Below are positions 5,075 to 9,278 of a stretch of DNA of 9,278 nt, piece after piece (positions within the stretch are counted from its first letter, which is position 1; each line of letters starts with the position of its first letter). The stretch comes from Deltaproteobacteria bacterium. GTDB taxonomy: Bacteria > Desulfobacterota > DSM-4660 > Desulfatiglandales > Desulfatiglandaceae. Location of the stretch: the NCBI GenBank assembly GCA_019314425.1, contig JAFCZI010000069.1:1-9278 (forward strand), in the 5' to 3' direction. The translations under genes were made by a program, and so were the position numbers. Under the pieces are notes generated by a model. That model was not told the origin of the DNA. It did no database searches and was given only the letters and a program-made list of their open reading frames with translations.

Positions 5075-7873
5075 ATGCAATATATTATCGGGATAGACCT
5101 GGGCACCACCAATTCCGCCGTCACCTATATCGATCTCGCGCTGAACCGGGAAAGATCCGTACCGGTAATCCACCATTTTGAAATCCCGCAAATTACGGGT
5201 TCGGGTGAAACATCAAAGGCCAGGGTGCTGCCGTCTTTTCTTTACCTGCCAGGGTCGCACGAGTTTCCGAGTGACGCCCTGGCCCTGCCCTGGAGCAAAG
5301 ACAATAACGCGGGTTTTGTGGGAATTCTGGCGCGGGAACAAGGTGCAAAATCCCCCAAACGGATGATTTCCTCCGCCAAATCATGGCTCTGTCACGAAAA
5401 AGTGGATCGACACGCCCCCATCCTGCCGTGGGGTGCAGATGACCCGGCGCAAAAGCGCTCTCCCATCACCGTTACATCCGCCTATCTGAAACATATTAAA
5501 GAGGCCTGGAACCATCACGTCGGCGAGGATGAAAGCGCCTGGCTCGAAAACCAGAGCGTGGTCATTACCGTCCCCGCTTCCTTTGACGAAGTGGCCCGGG
5601 ACCTGACCGTTGAAGCGGCCACAAAAGCCGGCATCCCCAACATCACCCTGCTTGAAGAACCGCTGGCGGCCTTTTACAGCTGGCTGAATATTAACGAACA
5701 GAAGTGGGATCAGCAGGTCAGCCCTGGAGAACTAATCCTGATCTGCGATGTGGGCGGGGGCACCACGGATTTCACCCTCATCACGCTACGGGAAAAAGAC
5801 GGAAAGCCTGTATTTGAAAGGATTGCCGTGGGGGATCACCTGATTCTCGGCGGGGACAACATGGACCTGGCCCTGGCCCATCTCTCGGAAGAGCGGCTTC
5901 AGGGTGGGCAAAAGAAAAAATTGAGCATGGGTCACTGGCAATCCCTGTGCAACCAGTGTCGCCAGGCCAAAGAAGACATACTGGGGGCGCTTGAAGATGA
6001 AAAAACCATCACCCTCATCGGTGAAGGCCGCAAACTGATTGCCGGCACCAAAACCAGCAAGCTCAATCGTTCGGATGTGGAATCGGTTATTCTGGACGGG
6101 TTCTTTCCCCTGGTCCACCCCGACGAATCGCTCCAACTCAAACCCCGACAGGGCATGACGGAATTCGGTCTTCCCTATGCCCAGGACCCTGCCATAACGC
6201 GCCATTTGATCCGATTTCTGGAACAGCATCGGGAAGATTTAAAGGAAACCCTGGATCGAGACAGCATCGAACCGGATCTGATCATGTTTAACGGCGCGGC
6301 ACTCAAACCCGCCATCCTCCAGGAGCGTATCCGGGCCGCCATCTCCACGCGGTTTCATGGAACAGAGGATTCCCCCCCGAGAATGCTGCTAAACCCGGAT
6401 CTGGACATTGCGGTTGCCCTGGGCGCATCCTATTACGGGCGGGTTCGAAAGGGATACGGCGTTCAGGTGGACAGCGGCAGTGCCAGAGGCTACTACCTGG
6501 GGGTTCACCTTTCCGAAGAAACGTCCGCGAATGAAAAAAACGACCCCCATGACCCTGAGATGGCCATCTGCCTGGTGGAACGGGGCATGCCCGAAGGGAC
6601 TCAAAACGAACTCCACGACAAGCATTTTTCCGTTCTGGCCAACCAGCCGGTTCGATTTCACCTGTACAGTTCCAGTTATCGCTCGGGAGACGCGGTGGGC
6701 GACGTCATCCCCGTGGACGACACACTGACAGCCCTCCCGCCCCTTCACACGGTGATTAAATTCGGGAAAAAAGCCAAAGGGGGCGTCTCCATCCCCGTAA
6801 AAGTGGAGGCCCATTACACCGAGATGGGCACACTCGCTCTGTGGTGCCAGTCTTTAAAGAGCCCTCACCGCTGGCGTTTCCAGTTTCAGTTGCGCACCAT
6901 AGAGCAGCCTGTCGCGGTATCGGACAGGGAGGTGTTTGAAGAATCCCTGGTGGATGAGGTTATTTTACGGATCAGAAACACCTTCTCCGGCAAAGCCGCC
7001 AAAACCGAAATCCCCCGTCTCATCAAAGACATCACCCAAACGGTCAACACGCCAAAGGAAAAATGGCCCCTCGAATTTATTCGCCGAATGGCCGATGAGC
7101 TCATGGGTCTGTACGCATCCTGCAAACGCGGCATTGAATACGAAAGCCGTTGGATCAACTTGATCGGATTCTGTCTGAGGCCCGGGTTCGGGGATGCCCT
7201 GGACGAACACCGTATGGAAAATTTGTGGAAATCTTTCCATGCCGGGCCATTTCATACCCAGAACGTTCAGGTACGATCAGAATGGTGGGTGTTGTGGCGC
7301 CGGATTTCGGGGGGCCTTTCCGCAAGCCAGCAGCGCCAGATATTCTTGAGCATTTCATCTTTGGTAAAGCCTGGAAAAGGCGGGAAAAAACCCAATCTCG
7401 CACCCCAGGAAGAAATGGAACTATGGATGACGCTGGCCAATCTGGAACGACTTTCCACAGAGGACAAAGCCGCCAGGGGAAAACAGCTGGTCAAAAATCT
7501 TCACCCCAAAAAAACCCGGCCTCAGCAGTGGTGGGCACTGTCCAGAATCGCGGCTCGGGAACCCCTTTACGGCCCCATTGATCGGGTCATTTCTCCCGGC
7601 CTGGCGGCCACCTGGATCAAAACCATCCTGTCTCAAAAATGGAAAGCCCCTCGACCCGTGGGAATGGCCTTGTCACAGATGGCACGGCTCACCGGAGATC
7701 GAAAACGGGATCTGGACCCCGAGGTCATTCAAAACATCATCGATTGGCTTTCGCCCTACGAATGGGCCGCCCCCCGCATCCGCGTTCTCAAGGAAGTGGT
7801 TCCACTGGCCCACCTGGAGGAAACCCAGATGTTCGGGGAATCCCTCCCATCCGGCATTCACCTGCGGATATAA
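5075..7873 (+). CDS. Hsp70-family ATPase with C-terminal DUF3731 domain
   Basis: This 932-residue paralogue of the preceding gene starts two bases after its stop with only a weak ribosome site, so translation is probably coupled. The nucleotide-binding domain (about 3-457) has GIDLGTTNS (6-14), SAKSWLCH with K102, LLEEPLAAFYSW with E195, CDVGGGTTDFTL (224-235), GGDNMDLALA (259-268) and NGAALKPAILQERI (406-419). A beta substrate-binding-like part (about 460-608) follows. The last 320 residues or so replace the helical lid with a mostly helical region resembling DUF3731 (Pfam PF12531), known from other Hsp70-like proteins. It contains SEWWVLWRRISGGL (735-748), MELWMTLANLERL (781-793) and QQWWALSRIAAREPLYGP (817-834). 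There is no EEVD end. The domain assignment is from memory of the family, and the role of this region is not known. Confidence 0.92.
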   Translation: MQYIIGIDLGTTNSAVTYIDLALNRERSVPVIHHFEIPQITGSGETSKARVLPSFLYLPGSHEFPSDALALPWSKDNNAGFVGILAREQGAKSPKRMISSAKSWLCHEKVDRHAPILPWGADDPAQKRSPITVTSAYLKHIKEAWNHHVGEDESAWLENQSVVITVPASFDEVARDLTVEAATKAGIPNITLLEEPLAAFYSWLNINEQKWDQQVSPGELILICDVGGGTTDFTLITLREKDGKPVFERIAVGDHLILGGDNMDLALAHLSEERLQGGQKKKLSMGHWQSLCNQCRQAKEDILGALEDEKTITLIGEGRKLIAGTKTSKLNRSDVESVILDGFFPLVHPDESLQLKPRQGMTEFGLPYAQDPAITRHLIRFLEQHREDLKETLDRDSIEPDLIMFNGAALKPAILQERIRAAISTRFHGTEDSPPRMLLNPDLDIAVALGASYYGRVRKGYGVQVDSGSARGYYLGVHLSEETSANEKNDPHDPEMAICLVERGMPEGTQNELHDKHFSVLANQPVRFHLYSSSYRSGDAVGDVIPVDDTLTALPPLHTVIKFGKKAKGGVSIPVKVEAHYTEMGTLALWCQSLKSPHRWRFQFQLRTIEQPVAVSDREVFEESLVDEVILRIRNTFSGKAAKTEIPRLIKDITQTVNTPKEKWPLEFIRRMADELMGLYASCKRGIEYESRWINLIGFCLRPGFGDALDEHRMENLWKSFHAGPFHTQNVQVRSEWWVLWRRISGGLSASQQRQIFLSISSLVKPGKGGKKPNLAPQEEMELWMTLANLERLSTEDKAARGKQLVKNLHPKKTRPQQWWALSRIAAREPLYGPIDRVISPGLAATWIKTILSQKWKAPRPVGMALSQMARLTGDRKRDLDPEVIQNIIDWLSPYEWAAPRIRVLKEVVPLAHLEETQMFGESLPSGIHLRI

Positions 7874-7889
7874 AAGGATGGAACCTTTT
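7872..7889. terminator. Weak hairpin at the end of the Hsp70 cassette
   Basis: AAAAGG and CCTTTT form a perfect 6-base stem with a 6-base loop, beginning inside the stop codon of the long Hsp70. The stem is AT-rich and no T tract beyond it makes a classic rho-independent terminator, so it may do little. The T8 tract at 8010-8017 further on has no stem directly before it. Confidence 0.2.
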
Positions 7890-7908
7890 GAACCATATCC
7901 GGGAATGG

Positions 7909-8084
7909 TCATGTCCATGCTGAGTGTAATGAATTTGTGCGAAATGATGGATGCCGCTGATAAAAAAAGGGTTGGATGGTCTGGGCTGTTTTCCAGGTGC
8001 CGATCTTGATTTTTTTTGCCGCCCCCCCTGTACAAAGAAGAGTGAACAGGCCAGTAAAACAAGTACCGTTAATAATCGTTTCAT
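7909..8084 (-). pseudogene. Frameshifted, truncated remnant of an ABC transporter substrate-binding protein
   Basis: A strong ribosome site (AGAGGA, seven bases upstream) precedes an ATG at 8084. It reads a signal peptide, MKRLLTVLVLLACSLFFVQG, hydrophobic through residue 18. Within a run of seven G on the minus strand (8028-8022) the frame breaks. Adding one G joins it to AAKKIKIGTWKTAQTIQPFF, which resembles the mature start of periplasmic binding proteins of the SsuA/NMT1/THI5 type, whose first strand and TAQT-like loop sit at the ligand cleft. The joined product would still stop after 58 residues (TGA at 7911-7909), against roughly 300 or more for the family, so the rest is deleted. A8 and T7 runs nearby are further slippage sites. 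Without the repair, the start frame runs on antisense into the Hsp70 end without any recognisable domain. It lies 54 bases after the radical SAM gene, probably in the same operon. The signal peptide and ribosome site are clear; the family call is inference. Confidence 0.6.
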
Positions 8085-8138
8085 TGCGTTTCCTCTTTTT
8101 GTCGAGGCCCTGAGGTCAAAGTATTTCCCGGATTTCCA

Positions 8139-9173
8139 TCAGTTTGCAATTTTTGGGTTCCTGAGCCCCTCATGTTTAAAGCAGTTGGATGGTAAATCAG
8201 GATCCCAGCCCATCTCAACTTGCATTCGCTTGCAATCCCCCAATCCTTTCCCTCTTCCCTTTCCGGTATCCGCCTCTCCGTCGCGAGGGCTTGCGCCAAC
8301 CTCGGGGAACAAAAGATTGGCGCCAGAAAATAGCGATGCGGAGTGGGGTTCATGGGTACAGTGAGCCCTTGGCGCATCACCCATGACAAGACGACTCACA
8401 GCCACCATCTTGGCCATTTCAAGCTCGCTGATCATCCCATACGATTCCATGGGAGACCCGGGAAAATTAATTCGCCTCATGACGCCACTGTATGTGGCGC
8501 GATGCTTCCTTGCTAAAAACATGAGATCCACAATTTCTTCAATATCATGTTCCGGACCGACCGGTTCAACGCAATTCATCCATTGTAATCCCACATCCTT
8601 CAACACAGTAATGGTCCGGATACGCATTTGCGGCTTAAACGGTGTATCCTTTCCCTCACCCAATCGTACTGCATGGTAAGCGCCCACAAATCCGACGTCC
8701 AAAAGCCTTTCACCTTCCTTATGATTGATATCGCGGGTATTGGCCACCAGGGGCGTAGAGACTGCTTTTCTTAACACACTTCCGATCTCCAAAAGTCTTT
8801 CAAAGGAGTAAGTGCCAGTGGTCATCAGGTTTAATGCATCAGCCCCGCCGGATTCAGCCAACCTGGCCCACTTCAGAATCTCATCATCGGTGAACTCGAT
8901 CTTTTCTTTGAATATGTCTGCCTTAACCGTAAGGGAACAAAAACGGCAATTAAAAGGACAGGCTTCCACATTGATGCCGATATGGAAATGATTTTCCCCC
9001 TTTTCAACAAATTGTTCCCTGGAGAGCGTGTTGGATGTGTGCATCAGCGCATAGGTTTCACGCGAATGACGTTCAAGTTGCATGAGGGCCAGGGCCTCGT
9101 CGCGATCGATGCCCTCATTATCACTTCCCTTTTTAAGAATATCTGCAATTTTGTGTGAAATTTTCCAACTCAT
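8139..9173 (-). CDS. BioB-like radical SAM enzyme of unknown reaction
   Basis: The protein has 344 residues from the ATG at 9173. The radical SAM cluster motif is ACPFNCRFCS, with C72, C76 and C79 in CxxxCxxC spacing, in a TIM-barrel-like protein of about biotin synthase length. Later motifs include ESGGADALNLMTTGTY (107-122), NTRDIN (145-150), AYHAVRLGEG (165-174), MNCVEPVGPEHD (199-210), HCTHEPH (271-277) and SGANLLFPEVGASPRDGEAD (283-302). By eye it lacks the counterparts of biotin synthase C97 and C128, which hold the sacrificial [2Fe-2S] cluster; C201 may match C188. Biotin synthase itself is therefore unlikely. The HCTHEPH motif and the C-terminal cysteines C314 and C331 could serve another metal site. 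GTG at 9260 would add 29 residues, but these overlap the tail of the upstream gene in another frame, and AAGGAG lies 10 bases before the ATG at 9173. The substrate is unknown. Confidence 0.85.
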   Translation of the reverse strand: MSWKISHKIADILKKGSDNEGIDRDEALALMQLERHSRETYALMHTSNTLSREQFVEKGENHFHIGINVEACPFNCRFCSLTVKADIFKEKIEFTDDEILKWARLAESGGADALNLMTTGTYSFERLLEIGSVLRKAVSTPLVANTRDINHKEGERLLDVGFVGAYHAVRLGEGKDTPFKPQMRIRTITVLKDVGLQWMNCVEPVGPEHDIEEIVDLMFLARKHRATYSGVMRRINFPGSPMESYGMISELEMAKMVAVSRLVMGDAPRAHCTHEPHSASLFSGANLLFPEVGASPRDGEADTGKGRGKGLGDCKRMQVEMGWDPDLPSNCFKHEGLRNPKIAN

Positions 9174-9187
9174 GGACAGTACACTCC

Positions 9188-9278
9188 TTACTTTTTCAGA
9201 TCGCTGACAGCCTTTGGTCCCCATGACGCCATGGACTTTTCGGTTGATGTAATGGAGCACTCCTCAATCAACCGAATC
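9188..9278 (-). CDS. C-terminal tail of an unidentified gene (cut by window edge)
   Basis: The last 29 codons of an open frame entering from beyond the window end at TAA (9190-9188). The residues end in SWGPKAVSDLKK. The stop overlaps the AAGGAG ribosome site of the radical SAM gene (TAAGGAG), which is the spacing expected for coupled genes in one operon and supports this being a real gene end. Too little is visible to name a family. Confidence 0.55.
   Translation of the reverse strand, partial: IRLIEECSITSTEKSMASWGPKAVSDLKK
9239..9276. repeat. Nested inverted repeat inside the end of the upstream gene
   Basis: TTCGGTTGAT (9239-9248) and ATCAACCGAA (9267-9276) are perfect 10-base inverted arms. 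Between them GGAG and CTCC (9254-9257 and 9260-9263) form an inner short palindrome. It sits within the coding tail of the unidentified gene, about 66 bases upstream of the radical SAM start. It could fold in the mRNA or be a protein site, or be chance. Confidence 0.45.

Noticed and set aside
6389..6814. Long antisense open frame (141 codons) inside the long Hsp70 gene, and similar ones at 3765-4115, 4497-4925 and 5786-6229
   Set aside because: They lie opposite strongly conserved Hsp70 coding sequence and show no recognisable domain or ribosome site. Such shadows are common opposite GC-rich genes.
3240..7873. A single split or duplicated dnaK gene
   Set aside because: Each gene has a complete nucleotide-binding domain with its own start and stop, and the two differ in C-terminal architecture. 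They are separate paralogues, neither with the DnaK lid or tail.
7878..8009. Small plus-strand frame of 43 codons (MEPFEPYPGM...) after the long Hsp70
   Set aside because: The only purine tract (AAAAGG) touches the ATG, leaving no spacing. The frame lies opposite the decayed binding-protein gene and has no recognisable domain.
9174..9260. Upstream GTG (9260) as the start of the radical SAM enzyme
   Set aside because: The extra 29 residues overlap another reading frame that looks like a real gene end, the GAGGA directly abuts the GTG, and a ribosome site precedes the ATG at 9173.

Overview
The window holds seven protein-coding genes or gene parts plus one decayed gene, laid out as three blocks. 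It contains no RNA gene, CRISPR array or insertion sequence that I can support, and no gene-free stretch longer than about 260 bases. The moderately GC-rich sequence, the soluble PAS histidine kinase of NtrB type, the BioB-like radical SAM enzyme and the Hsp70/DUF2760 cassette fit a proteobacterium-like Gram-negative. A sulfate-reducer-type Desulfobacterota is my best guess, but that is inference from gene style, not a phylogenetic test.

Block 1 (minus strand, 2200 down to 1) is an operon reading PAS histidine kinase, then rfbD, then rfbB (cut by the window edge). The kinase stop codon overlaps the ribosome binding site of rfbD, and rfbD and rfbB overlap by ATGA. A sensor kinase is therefore translationally tied to dTDP-rhamnose synthesis genes. 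Its own start is uncertain.

Block 2 (plus strand, 2460 to 7873) is the most interesting part. It is a compact three-gene cassette: a two-TM membrane protein with a DUF2760 domain, a 610-residue Hsp70 without the usual helical lid, and a 932-residue Hsp70 whose C-terminal third is a DUF3731-type domain. Both Hsp70s keep the ATPase catalytic residues and are clear paralogues, with near-identical DNA at the nucleotide-binding motifs. No DnaJ, GrpE or standard chaperone gene accompanies them. The arrangement suggests a dedicated, probably membrane-recruited chaperone pair whose client and function I do not know.

Block 3 (minus strand, 9278 down to about 7874) reads the tail of an unidentified gene, then a BioB-like radical SAM enzyme lacking two of the biotin synthase [2Fe-2S] cysteines, then a frameshifted and truncated remnant of what looks like a periplasmic ABC substrate-binding protein. 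The remnant faces the end of the Hsp70 cassette.

Blocks 1 and 2 diverge from the 2201-2459 region, which carries a cluster of GAAATT(T)G repeat units forming an imperfect dyad. Blocks 2 and 3 converge near 7873-7910, and I see no strong terminator between them.
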